From: Sialis fuliginosa
Taxonomy: Eukaryota > Arthropoda > Insecta > Megaloptera > Sialidae
Direction: 5' to 3'
Assembly: GCA_961205875.1 (NCBI GenBank)
Contig: OY540813.1
Span: 22,663,001-22,727,000 of the forward strand
Length of the DNA stretch: 64,000 nt
Of this stretch, positions 12,701-21,300 are shown piece after piece; position 1 is the first letter of the stretch; the number at the start of each line of letters is the position of its first letter. Below the pieces are notes generated by a model that was not told the origin of the DNA, searched no databases, and saw only the letters and a list, made by a program, of their open reading frames with translations. The position numbers and the translations under genes were made by a program.

Positions 12701-15700
12701 ATCAGGTACATGGCAAAAAAATCCAAAACGTTACACTTTTTAATTGGAATATGCTATTTTCAGTCAATAACAATAAAATAAATTATTTTTAAATATATTG
12801 ATTTGATTTTGTATGGTTCATTTTTTTTTCTCTTTTAATTCTGAGAAAAAAATATCCATTGAAGTTTATGTTTTTAAATTTTTAGGTATTTTCCTTATAT
12901 ATTTCAATTTTTTCTTGTTACATTAATATATTTTAGTTTTTGTTTAGTATTTGATATGAAATATAATTTTTAAGTTTTTTGAGCCTTTGAACCAATCTCC
13001 AGTTTTTTTTTATGTATATCATATCTTTTTTTTACTCAGTGATATATATCTACCGTGCAAAAACAGAATTGGGTGTACTTGGTGTGGAATATAAGGAAAA
13101 TTAACGTTTTTTAGATATATGAATTTTAACTAGTAAATTAGAAGCTTGATCCAAATTTAACATATTTTAAATTTCGTCCTCGAGTTTGGTTGTAAACACC
13201 AAAAGAAATTCCTACAAATTATTAACAAAATACAGGGAATAAAAGAATCGTTTTACAACTAATTTTTGATAATTATAGTTTTAACTTTTAAAGTAAATTA
13301 TAATATTAAAAATGATTCTATTCAGTATTATTAGGCTACGAATGTACGAGAGATTTTTAATTGCCTCGGTTTTTAGCCGCTGTTCAAGCATAAGCGGTGA
13401 AAGAATGCTGACCATTAAATTGCGAAAAATGACTGTTTCACCGCGCTACCTTTAAAATACAATCAGTTGTGGTTTCATTTATAAAAGTAGCAAAAAATAT
13501 CCGCGTGTTCTAGTCTTATTGTAAATTTAAATTATTAACGTCAAAATGAAATTAATAAAGTTGTAAAACTATTCATAGCATCTTATTTTATTGATTATAT
13601 GACCTTCTTTTGGCACTTATTATTAAACTCTAGAACAATAATTAAAAGTAATTCAAAATTACAAAAAAAATGTGTTCATGAGTTTGCTGTAATATTTACG
13701 AGCGAGCAAATATTTGTATGTATTTGAAATAACACTGATTTCATCCATATGTACTGTAGTTAAATTCTACAGTATTTATGTTTAGTTAATTGATGCAATA
13801 CTTTATTCTATAATTACTTGTGGATAAAATTAATATAATTATTTGTCTACAAGCCTTGCCCCACTTGGAAAATTTTCTGCAGATGCCTCTGGGTTAATCA
13901 TTAATTTGTATACGAAATTCATCAAAATCAGATGGTATTCCTTTCTTTGATTTAAATATAGATTAATTCTAAATCTAAAAATTAATTTTAGTTTAAAAAG
14001 AAAAAGGCATATTCCATGAGAATCCTAAATTTAATTTTTAATTTTACAAATGCAATTTGAAGTAAACAAATATTTTTACAGGTTTGGATATCTAACGATG
14101 GCAATGAACAGATGCCTGTAAGTATATAAGTGTTTTCATATACCAAATTAGTAGAAGTAATTTAATTTAACTACAAGCTATTAAAATTCAATTCATCTAG
14201 TAGAAAATAGACCAACAAAATATAATTGTAATGACAGAATTAAATAATTAACTTTAACTACGGGTATCAATAAGTCATCTCTGCATCTTAAATCGCCTAA
14301 TAACGACAACCGTATTTATTAAATTTACATGTCATCAAAGATACCCATTGTTAAAGGGTTAAGGGTTGGGAAAAAATCAAACTACTTTATCTACAACTTA
14401 TTGTTTTAAATTAAAAACGTTTTATTTCATAAAAAAAAAATATTTTGCATAGACCAAAGTTTAATTCAATTAATGAGTTTTATAATAAAAGTCGTGTTAA
14501 ATAAAACGACAGTCTCAGATCATAATATGATAACTGCAAAAATGTGTGCGATTTGAAATTGAAATTACCATTTATTTAATGGGTTTCTTGAATGAATATT
14601 GAGAAAGAAAGAATGCACATAACTAAATCAGCACAAGTGTGACCAAAGACTATCGAAAAATATCTGCAGCTTCAATACTATACTGAGATATGTTTAAAAA
14701 ATACAAAATAATATTCTAAAGGCAATAATTATGATATTATTAATTATTAAAATCATAAAAATCGATCGTCTTATTATTGTATTGGAGCAGCTATTTGTGT
14801 ATTTTATATACATATATGTATTATATATATATATGTTAAATAGATGTGGTGTCCACCTACACCTCCGCAAAATGATAATGACGTGTACATCGACCATACG
14901 CTCGATTTCTTATACGAACGTAACGTCATGTCAGAATCACAATTGCCACCCGCTTATATGAAAAAAGAGCCTAAGAGAGCGCGGCATGAAGCAGGCTTGT
15001 CAGATGGACGGAGGCCCGTTAAAGTTCACCGGAAAGAGGAAAACGTTTACGCTCCGAGATCGTTGTTTGACCGTCCTTCGCCAGCTTTGATGAAAATGCG
15101 GCGCGATCTGAAACTGCAGAAGTACAGAGGAATAATTAGGCCGCCTGTTCCTTCGGCCGGATTGAAGGTAATATTTCCAAATATAAAAAAAATACAAAAT
15201 TTATAAAATTATTACTTGCTAGATGCCGCCGATTTCAAAACCACAACCGGAACCGGAAGGCGTACTCGAGTGGCTTATTTATGAAGATATGGCTTTACTT
15301 CAAGCCGTTCAAGTATATCAAGGGTTACCGCTGAATCTTATCGTGCTGTCACCGGGCCACACGCCTAACTGGGATCTTGTAGCCGATTTTGTAAACAACA
15401 CGTCTCGAATATACCGCTCACCGAAACAGTGCAAAAACAGGTTTGTATGCTTTAATATTAACATTATTTCATTATAATAATATTGCCTGTAATATTTTAT
15501 AGATACGAGCAAGTGATAGTACCTCGCGAAGAAGGTAAGTTGCTATATGATACAAATCCTAAAAAACAGAAGAAAACGAAAGGAAGCATTCACAAAACAC
15601 CGCAACAAACAAAAGGAAACCGTCCAATGCGAACGTCGCAGCTGTATACCCAAGATAACAACCAATCGTTCTCTTATTTGTCAGTTCAGAGATTCGATGT

Positions 15701-18700
15701 GATCAAACTGCTATCGAACAAGAGAGCGCCGACAACTAAACCGACATTAGGAAACCCGACGTTGAAAAATCCAAAACACACGGCCATCTTAGCCCAATCG
15801 GGAGTCACTTACGACATGCCTCCGAATCCGGTAGATGTAGCGACTAAAAGAGCTGAAAGGATTGCAAAGGAGAAGCTCAAGAACAGTGCAGCGGCCGTAG
15901 CAGTCGCTACGACCGCTGTAAACGCGGTGCAGAGTGCTTTAACGCTCGCCAAGACTCAAGTATCCCAGAACGTTGGTTCAGTTTCACCTGGCCAGTCTTC
16001 TGGATCATCCCAGTCACCGGGACCGCAGCCAATTACAAGTGCTACTTTAGTGGGAAATATATCATCATCTGTTCCCGCATCCGTCGTGCAGACGCAAGGA
16101 TCTGTAGCGTCGGCCTTGAGAGCACAAAGGATCGGTTCAGCCATCGCGACACAGGGGTCGAACGTCTCAGTGAGTGGATTGACAGCACATCTCCAGGCAC
16201 AAAGGTTGATCGTTGCTACTCCTAATATGTCTGGAGTTACTGCTAAAGGTAAATAAAATGTGTCAATATCATAATTTACTATTCTTGTCTTCACAGGGGA
16301 AATAATTAGAAATCAAATATACATGGCAAAAAAATTAGGAATTATTTATAAAATAAATTTTATTATCAATAAAAGTATTTTGAAGCTGAGAGTCCAAGTT
16401 TTCAAATAGCATGTTTTAAATTCAGCTGCAATTTTTTTACACAGCGCACGCTGCCAATGAAATTTTCCGGCGCACATTTTATCGGCTTATAACTTTTTGC
16501 AAATGAAAATAAAACTATGAAGGAATCATAAATTATTGATTGAAACTTTAAAATGGATTTTTATTTATTTATGTTCAACTATATTCATCATAATTACAGA
16601 CAGAGCATCGAATATTACACATTTTTTCTTGAGAAATATTCTGATCACTTAATTTTTTTTGATGAGTGTATTTTTATTTTATTCTCATTAGGTATACCGG
16701 CGGGTACGGTAACGGCCGGAGGTAAACAAATAACGCCCGCCCAGTTCCAAATGTATCGACAGCAGTTCCTCAAACAACATCAGTCACGGCAGATCCACAA
16801 TGCGGCGCTGCTACAGCAACAGCAGCAGCAGCTACAGGGCAATGTCGTCGGGACCGTGACTAAGGTAGTGACGACAACGTCCGTCAACACTATCACGACG
16901 CAAGCACAGACCATCAATATCCAGCAAGGACAAGTAAGTTAATTATTTAACTGATAAATTCTTGACTGCTATTGGAAACAATATCTTTGAAGGTGACGCC
17001 GACGACTCAGAGGGTTCAATTGATAAAACAAGTGCCAGGAGGTGTCAATGTTGGTAAACAGACAATCGCTCGGGCCGTGTCTGAAACGGAAGTGACTGCA
17101 ATGATCAAGCGCCAACAACAGCTGCAGCAGCAGCAGATACAACAGAAAGCATTAGCCGTTGCTTCTGGAACAGCGCAAGCCGGTACGGGTGTTCATACAC
17201 AGATGTTTGCACAAGGCGCTTTCCAGGTAAGATAATTTTATTGCAACATTTATTATTTGTATTTTGTACATGCAATTACTTCTAAGAATGTCATATTACG
17301 GAATTACTATTGTATTGCGGTGTTCGAAAAGTTTGTAGAGATTTTATATATTATTATATTTGCAATGATTGTTAGCGCCATTCAACTGGTACCGGTTAAT
17401 GGCATATGGAAACTTGTTAAATCGACTGCCACCAGTCAACTATCACCACTAATCCATATACCAGTGAAAGTTAAAAGCCGGTATACTTTTTGACTTAAAT
17501 CTTTTGATTGTCATTATTGCTTTATTTTTTCAAGTTAAACAATACAATGGTGAAAACAGAAAATGATCTTCAGAAATTGTTGTAAAATTCCTGGAGGCAT
17601 AATATGAAGAATTTCCAAATTTGTAGAATCACAAACTTGCTTTATATACAGACTGAAATCGAAGGAATTAAGCTTTAAAGAATTAATTGACATTCATAAT
17701 GTGTGACTCAGTCACTGAATTTGAAGTTAACTATGAAAGCCAAATTTTTCTACCACAGTCAAAAACTCAAACAAATGTCAAATGCTTTACTAATTAAAAT
17801 AAATTAAAAGCTGTGGAAACTATAACTGGTACAACTCATTTTGGCACTAATTATCTTTGCATACAGAAACCTAGCTATTTATTTAGTGACCTATCATCTT
17901 TTAGGTAACATTTATCCAAACATTTTTTTTTCGTTTATAAATATATCAATGTGACATTTGCAATTTCTAAAAAATAGCCTTTCAAATAATTCTTTATGGA
18001 GTAAAATAAATTATAATTTAAGGGGAAAGTCAGGTGGATAGGGTGACACCTTAGTCATAATGATCTGCAAAAAAATAATAAGATTTAAACCACTTAACAC
18101 ATTGTTTATTTTAAACAATACCTTGAAATGCTTCCTATCAGAATATATATACAGGATGGTCCGGTTTGGGATACAGATATTTTAGAAGCTGATTACCTGG
18201 TTCATTGTGAGTAAAAAATTGTACGGGAAAGGGGGGTCTATTTTCAACACCCTTTGAGCTACAGGTGTTTAAAAACTTCCTTCAGAGTAGTACTTACAAA
18301 CAAAGATTATCTCATAACTTCTGAAATACGTACTAGAGCAACTACAATGAGTCAGGTTCATAGTTAATTAATTAATATATTTTTCATTATTCGTTATTGC
18401 TAGCCGTGTTTCCAGTTCAGAGTTATATATGTGATATTTTTTATCATTATTTTGGTATGTCATAATGTTACCTACGAATTCACTGTACAGAGTTTACACC
18501 TGGGTCTTACAGTTTTTCTATTATTTTATCTAAATTAATCTCCAAAATGACTATTTTGCTGTCTATCCTATTAAATGAAACAGTCATACAAATTTATATA
18601 CATATATGTATTCAAACCACCTCTTGATAATCCTCACAAATTATTCGAACAACCTGATATATGAACAGATATTAAAACTAATTATTTAATTTTAAGTGAC

Positions 18701-20290
18701 ATGGTTATGGTAATATGTATATATGTGTACCCCGTGGCATTGGTTTTGAAATCTATGAAAATTTTATATCCAAAGAAAAATATAAATCTATAAATAATGC
18801 AATGCTTTTTACTAAAACATGATCGTGAAGAGTAAAGAGATAATTCGTGAAGTAATATCCAGGTGCCCTTTTTTTATTTATTAAATATGACTGCAGTCAT
18901 GCCCCTAGGTAAGGTTTGTAAACTTAGGTCGCTTTGCATTTACGTAAACTTTTAATTATCAGCAATTAACAGCATATGAAATAACATCGTTTTAACTAGC
19001 TAGACATTTACGAGTTATTGCATGTGTCTGGAGCCAAAGGTAATGTAACTTTGGGGTATGACTGTATATATAAATATGACTAATAATTAATTAATTTAAA
19101 CTATTGTCTAGGTACAACATGCAAACACGACTGGCGTCACGGCAACTTTAGTAAAAGCTGTTTCGACTCCAACCGGCACGTCGGCTGTCACTATACCCGT
19201 GTCCGGTGTTACGCTAGGTCCCGGAGGTCAGGTCAAAGCCGCTTTACCTCCCGGAGTGAAAGCGACATCTGCAACACAACAGATACGGCAGCTTCAAATC
19301 CATCCGCATCAGTTACTTGCTCAACGTAGTAAATTACCCGCAAACACTAAAGTGGCTCAGCTTACACAGGTCAGTTGTATTTGTATTATTATTACTATTA
19401 TTTTAGACATTTCAAAAAGAAGTAATTTTGGTCTGGTGATAAGAAAAATCATTGTTGTCTTCTGAATTTACCGAACCTTAAGCACAGAAGTTCTATAGGG
19501 TCTTACTGAAAAATTAGGATCCATTTTTTATCAGTTCATTTCAAAGTAACTGTAACTGTAATTTTAATTATGTTAATTTTTATTAACCTTAATGTAGCCC
19601 TTGTAGATAATTAATTTTCCGTTTTATTTAAAGGTAACAGCAAATAAAGCTCTAATTGTTCAAACACCGAAAAATTTACCAGCAACGATGACAATGCAAC
19701 AATTGCAACAAGTGATGAGGGTTCAAGGAGCTAATGCTGGACAGCCTGGCACTCAGCAACTCGTTTTAACTAAACCTGGTGTTGCGCGGTCTGGCGGTTC
19801 AGTGTTACCTTCCCAACACGCACTCAAACAAACTATACAGGTTGGTACATATGTTAGTATTTTTTTTTACTCCATATTTATATTCGAAACTCAACTGGCT
19901 TTTAAATATTTTATTTAATATTTTCAGGTTGTGACGGCGTCTTCCGCAGCACAAATAGCTTCTGGCATCCGACCACAAGTCAGTGTACAGTCGACGTTAG
20001 CAGGTGCGTTATCTGGGACCTTGAAAGTGGGCACATCGCAAGCACTTCTGTCTCAAGTATCGGCTGCACTTCAAGGCCAGCCTGTGTCTGTGTCCGTGAG
20101 ACCTGGCGGGAACCCTGTCCGTATCCAGACATCGACGTCCGGCTCGCCGCTTGTGTCGGTCAGCGTGCAGTCACCGACTGTGTCGCAGGTGCAGCAAATA
20201 ACTACTGTGCCGGTGACACAGCAAACTGCACAGGACGGCCAGCAGCAGCCGACGCCAACGTCCGTTAGTTATAGAGTATTGAAGAAGTAA
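591..20290 (+). CDS. dom: Domino isoform A (p400-like), 5'-partial, multi-exon
   Basis: SWI2/SNF2-family ATPase of the INO80/SWR1 class. In flies the A form belongs to the Tip60 acetyltransferase/H2A.V exchange complex in the nucleus. Exons: 591-1081, 1995-2181, 2237-2373, 2434-2620, 2684-3403, 3461-3697, 4121-4649, 4720-4889, 4950-5146, 5204-5318, 5877-6266, 8268-8489, 14082-14117, 14844-15167, 15223-15440, 15503-16248, 16692-16933, 16993-17226, 19112-19369, 19634-19840, 19928-20290. They total 6210 nt, giving 2069 codons plus TAA, with GT-AG junctions and phase kept throughout. Window residues: ATPase lobe 1 about 1-280, insertion about 335-820, lobe 2 about 830-990, acidic segment 991-1120, SANT about 1320-1400, Gln-rich tail 1640-2069. 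The N-terminus and HSA domain lie upstream of base 1. The p400-like identity rests on the SANT exon and the tail; exact ends of weakly spliced exons could shift slightly. Confidence 0.93.
1215..1820. repeat. Foldback repeat in dom intron (nested inverted arms)
   Basis: The 913-bp intron 1082-1994 is mostly an inverted-repeat element. Inner arms (about 1358-1448 and 1497-1595) pair through phrases such as CTACTACTAATAAAACCAGA against TTCTATTAGTAGTAGTGAG. Outer arms share ATCATAGGATACT at about 1260 and AGAGTATCCTATGGTTAT at about 1763. A single diverged arm of the same family lies in the later intron at about 5460-5560. Confidence 0.6.
1995..2620 (+). CDS. dom: dom exons: end of ATPase lobe 1 (motif III onward)
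   Basis: Three exons: 1995-2181, 2237-2373 and 2434-2620, split by introns of 55 and 60 bp. The first opens with [22 protein letters not shown]2 motif III and its flank. The second has [15 protein letters not shown] and the [20 protein letters not shown] strand that follows. The third has [19 protein letters not shown], the family signature just before the INO80-class insertion, and ends with GLFEYDPMK. Donor phases are 0, 2 and 0; the split Lys codon at 2372-2373/2434 restores the expected RAKTRET. The 55-bp intron 2182-2236 is near the lower size limit for insect introns. Confidence 0.95.
2684..4649 (+). CDS. dom: dom exons: INO80/SWR1-class insertion between ATPase lobes
   Basis: Three exons: 2684-3403, 3461-3697 and 4121-4649, about 495 residues separating the two ATPase lobes. 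A long insertion here is diagnostic of INO80/SWR1 remodelers; in the family it is the seat for the RuvBL1/RuvBL2 (Pontin/Reptin) hexamer. It begins with a conserved helix ([20 protein letters not shown]) and [20 protein letters not shown] low-complexity Thr/Ser/Gly/Gln/Val stretch follows, poorly conserved in such proteins. The third exon has [20 protein letters not shown], a basic helix, then the conserved lead-in to lobe 2 with [19 protein letters not shown]. The intron 3698-4120 is simple AT-rich DNA. Confidence 0.93.
4720..5318 (+). CDS. dom: dom exons: ATPase/helicase C lobe (motifs IV-VI)
   Basis: Exons 4720-4889, 4950-5146 and 5204-5318. They read [19 protein letters not shown], then [19 protein letters not shown] (motif IV region), [33 protein letters not shown] (motif V) and the arginine-finger motif [18 protein letters not shown]. 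They continue into [19 protein letters not shown] and [16 protein letters not shown], a segment typical of Domino/SRCAP/p400. All catalytic residues expected for an active SNF2 motor are present. The 57-bp intron 5147-5203 falls just after motif VI and is in frame with no stop, so retained transcripts would still be translatable (see findings). Confidence 0.96.
5319..5876 (+). other. dom intron carrying a solo arm and a direct repeat
   Basis: Contains a solo copy of the intronic foldback family (about 5460-5560) and, close to the acceptor, a ~100-bp unit (about 5711-5805) containing TTTTAGTGTCTTACTAAG and GAATTGAGGCATTTGTCTGA. The unit recurs at about 8091-8190 just before exon 12. Confidence 0.6.
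5877..6266 (+). CDS. dom: dom exon: acidic/coiled segment after the motor
   Basis: A 130-codon exon, phase 0 at both ends. It starts with [12 protein letters not shown], the family's post-lobe-2 motif, then a charged helix ([15 protein letters not shown]), an Ala/Glu-rich stretch ([20 protein letters not shown]) and [12 protein letters not shown], conserved in Domino and SRCAP relatives. It ends [13 protein letters not shown]. The flanking introns are larger (558 and 2001 bp) and share a ~100 bp direct repeat just upstream of both acceptors. Confidence 0.93.
6267..8267 (+). other. 2-kb dom intron before the isoform fork exon
   Basis: Contains a Penelope/hammerhead-like motif on the minus strand (6605-6676), the dispersed phrase ACTTTTAATTGGAATATGCT (about 6707), and the direct-repeat unit near 8091-8190. 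The rest is AT-rich with no supported coding. Small frames near 6376 and 6702 show no domain. Confidence 0.5.
6605..6676 (-). ncRNA. Hammerhead-ribozyme-like motif (possible Penelope-type remnant)
   Basis: On the minus strand the core reads CTGATGAG, a 6-bp stem (GACTTC / GAAGTC, loop TTGT), GAAAC, then ACGTGTC, and GAG that pairs with the CTC upstream of CTGATGA (stem I). Order and spacing follow the compact type I hammerhead known from Penelope-like retroelements, with a minimal stem III. One G sits unpaired between the core CTGATGA and stem II, so activity is uncertain. A related degenerate motif is at about 24187. Confidence 0.4.
8268..8489 (+). CDS. dom: dom exon 12: last segment shared by isoforms A and B
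   Basis: Starts [20 protein letters not shown] after a pyrimidine-rich acceptor (TTTTTCAACAG). It continues as a long charged helix ([19 protein letters not shown], then Glu/Arg/Lys runs) to [15 protein letters not shown]. Base 8489 is the last shared base. At 8490 the sequence CAG|GTTAAT can serve as a donor, in phase 0, or be translated on as V-N-N-A-K-K. Both outcomes begin with Val, from GTT either way. The donor lacks the GTAAGT seen at the other introns, which would favour inefficient or regulated splicing. Confidence 0.9.
8490..9719 (+). CDS. dom: dom isoform B-specific basic/acidic tail
   Basis: 409 codons plus TGA, continuous with exon 12. Composition is Lys/Asn/Ser/Asp rich with no globular fold apparent. 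Basic clusters occur at [15 protein letters not shown] and [13 protein letters not shown], both plausible nuclear-localisation or DNA-contacting patches. A phrase of normal complexity sits between them: [20 protein letters not shown]. The last part is Ser/Asn/Lys rich. SRCAP tails are also long and basic with AT-hook-like sites; no clear AT hook (GRP core) is visible here. Coding status is supported by 410 open codons in AT-rich DNA and by the even frame with exon 12. Confidence 0.85.
   Translation, partial: VNNAKKTVSRRLLSARNKQIGKKRVVNKNSGVLNKRVPKIKKRKVKLETHSFDEIEPVVSKENIKIETKASPDLTVKNEIINDIKNEEVSEVKYNLDEQPKVLCLNDNSITPHPVVNHVTEDSPRTRSRGKVKINLWTLDVSPILPGIKPVNRSGTPVLPNDSINKIKPKSGRKLRLRKKLDNVVKENSDGPEIKSVVKINESQSDESSDLLLCKPDVQDNCVSDSKLETSDSVDEVKNNSLKQTDEESEMSPITTNASNIPFDFSTPVTVQVSDCMKTYFKMSSKNSPNETNVENCSDDTVPEKKTKGSSGKTVIKRRNHIKFKHKNVPNKGTNTLDTWVKRSPKGGSTVGNGCIQKIELASGVVPSAARFSRFNNKTKHKSNDLNEPKKFSKSNKFNKKVESNGSIS
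9720..11840 (+). other. Putative 3'UTR of dom isoform B, with foldback repeat
   Basis: AT-rich non-coding stretch after the isoform B stop. Hexamers near 10250 (AAATAAAAATTG) could give a short 3'UTR; the best-formed signal is at 11816-11821. The part from about 10740 to 11545 contains several inverted and direct copies of a repeat unit, including TTCATACTTCACTGAGTAAT-type and AGTATGAATCTGATGAAAA-type arms that can pair. The same family occurs after the isoform A stop at 20618-21101. Confidence 0.55.
10740..11545. repeat. Cluster of foldback-family arms in isoform B 3' region
   Basis: Several diverged, mutually inverted units of the family at 20618-21101. TCATACTTCACTGAGTAATT at about 10992 opposes GGTGAAGTATGAATCTGATG at about 11081. 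Units with TCTCTACAAAAAA and GGATTTCTTAGTGATA follow. The arrangement could fold into long imperfect dsRNA. Confidence 0.5.
11816..11860 (+). promoter_or_regulatory. Poly(A) signal and GU-rich downstream element (isoform B)
   Basis: AATAAA at 11816-11821, followed about 25 bases later by TTGTGTGTGTTTTTT, the classical AAUAAA plus GU/U-rich arrangement. It fits as the distal end of the isoform B message, inside the 5.6 kb intron that isoform A removes. Confidence 0.6.
11841..14081 (+). other. Rest of the A-specific intron, repeats and one GC-rich island
   Basis: Non-coding in all frames of any length. It contains a GC-rich island at about 11925-12115 in otherwise ~75% AT DNA. A segment at about 12250-12460 has two related G-rich phrases (GGCAAGGGAGAGGGACAG and GACAAAGGGGGAGGGG) resembling decayed transposon sequence. 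The phrase TTAATTGGAATATGCTATTT at about 12741 also occurs at about 6713. No other feature is seen. Confidence 0.4.
14082..14117 (+). CDS. dom: dom isoform A micro-exon ([12 protein letters not shown])
   Basis: A 36-nt exon between ATTTTTACAG (ends 14081) and GTAAGTAT (starts 14118). It encodes exactly 12 residues, [12 protein letters not shown], in phase 0. Joining exon 12 upstream and the exon at 14844 downstream gives [23 protein letters not shown]. The run matches what I recall of the Domino-A junction. It is too short for ORF finders and would be skipped by most gene predictors. Confidence 0.9.
14844..15167 (+). CDS. dom: dom isoform A exon: MWCPPTPP segment
   Basis: 108 codons, phase 0 both ends. 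Starts [19 protein letters not shown], then [17 protein letters not shown], a conserved block of p400/Domino-A proteins. A basic stretch follows ([12 protein letters not shown]), then [20 protein letters not shown] and [10 protein letters not shown]. The ATG at the exon start is internal to the message, not a translation start, because the preceding TAG is the splice acceptor. Confidence 0.92.
15223..16248 (+). CDS. dom: dom isoform A exons: SANT/Myb-like domain and basic linker
   Basis: Exons 15223-15440 and 15503-16248, joined through a split Arg codon. The SANT domain runs from about [17 protein letters not shown] through [20 protein letters not shown] to [20 protein letters not shown], with the spaced aromatic/hydrophobic residues of Myb-like helices. 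In p400/Domino-A this domain is tied to histone-tail binding and Tip60 regulation. Then come a basic run ([14 protein letters not shown]), [20 protein letters not shown], and [20 protein letters not shown], a conserved block of the family. The rest is Ala/Ser/Gly/Gln/Val low complexity. Confidence 0.93.
16692..20290 (+). CDS. dom: dom isoform A exons: Gln/Thr/Val-rich C-terminal tail
   Basis: Exons 16692-16933, 16993-17226, 19112-19369, 19634-19840 and 19928-20290. Low complexity with short poly-Gln runs ([10 protein letters not shown] at about 16813; [12 protein letters not shown] at about 17115). Ordered blocks include [32 protein letters not shown], and [19 protein letters not shown], which recur in p400-type proteins. 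The protein ends VSYRVLKK then TAA. Gln-rich tails of DOM-A/p400 are thought to mediate co-activator contacts. The acceptor before 16993 (ATATCTTTGAAG) is weak, and the 1885-bp intron 17227-19111 is the last large one. Confidence 0.9.
17227..19111 (+). other. Large intron in the isoform A tail region
   Basis: Intron of 1885 bp. It holds scattered repeat ends, notably ACAGGATGGTCCGGTTTGGG at about 18152, a phrase type (ACAGGNTGNTCC) seen again near 32370 and, looser, 48890 and 49926. No open frame of note lies between the exons. Confidence 0.5.
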
Positions 20291-21290
20291 ATGTGCTATT
20301 ATAAAAGTGAGGTGTTTTCTTCGATTCACGTTTTATGTGTTTTCTTGCGCTTTAGTTACGGTTTTTTAATTTTACTAATGAGATACACTTCGTGCAGTAT
20401 TTTTTTTGTGTACATATAATAAGTAGAATAATGAATTTAATTTGACAATGTTTGTTGAATGTTTAAACGGTGTAGAAATATATAGACATTCTTATAATTT
20501 AATAGGTACAATAATAGTTTTTTTTGTTTGTTTTAAAAATAGGGTTAATTTGCAAAACAAATACATAATTCTGTCAAAAAATATACTATGCGGTTATTTG
20601 ATTCTTTACATATAGGCTAGGCCCCAAATATTTTGGAGTAGAAGAAATTCAGACTGGATATTTTTTTTTATATTATTGTACTTTAGAAATCCTGGAGTGA
20701 AGTAGGGACAAAAATCAATTTTAGCCAATTTCTCAGCTTTCTTTCAACTCTGTAAGCTAAAATAGTTACATATTAAATGAAAGCTAATTAAGTTTCCTGC
20801 AAAAAAGATTATTTACATATTTTTAACGACTATCTGTTTTTTAGTAAAATTATTAATATTAATAAATTCAAACAGTCATTACTCACTGAAGTATGAATCT
20901 AATGAAAATATGTATTGAGCCTGTTTTGTAGAAAATTGAATAAGCTTCAATTTTATATATAACTATTCTTGCTGTAATGATGAAAGGAAGCCCAAAAATC
21001 GGCAAAAACTTAGGATTTCTTAGTGATATTCTATTTATCCAGTCAGAATTATTTCTGAATTTGGTAAATTTTTCTGAGTTGACGTCTGGCCTAATATAAT
21101 TATTAAGATATATATTTTATTTTATATGATTTTTTGACCAGTTTCTGGTGTTATTAAAATATTAATCGAGATTCATTTTATTTTTAAGCGAATTTTTTTT
21201 TAATAACAGATTTTTATAATGTAAATGAGTATATGGTTTTGAACGATTTAAAAAAAAAATGAAATAAATTTAAATATTAATAAATAAAAT
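20291..21290 (+). other. Putative 3'UTR of dom isoform A
   Basis: AT-rich sequence after the TAA. No AATAAA is seen before the foldback element at 20618; candidates are 20861-20866 (inside it) and a cluster at 21263-21288. The mature 3'UTR therefore probably includes the foldback. Confidence 0.45.
20618..21101. repeat. Foldback/MITE-like element after dom-A stop
   Basis: Inverted arms: GAAATTCAGACTGGATA (about 20644) pairs with a region around TATCCAGTCAGAATTATTTC (about 21036), and internal phrases such as TCACTGAAGTATGAATC have counterparts. Ends read AGGC(C)... and ...GGCCT. The family also forms the repeat cluster at about 10740-11545 behind the isoform B stop. Confidence 0.6.
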
Positions 21291-21300
21291 GTGTAAATTC

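Noticed and set aside
14844-14846. ATG at 14844 as the start of a separate SANT-domain gene
   Set aside because: It directly follows a splice acceptor and joins in phase to the micro-exon at 14082-14117, as expected for Domino-A; an internal promoter cannot be fully excluded.
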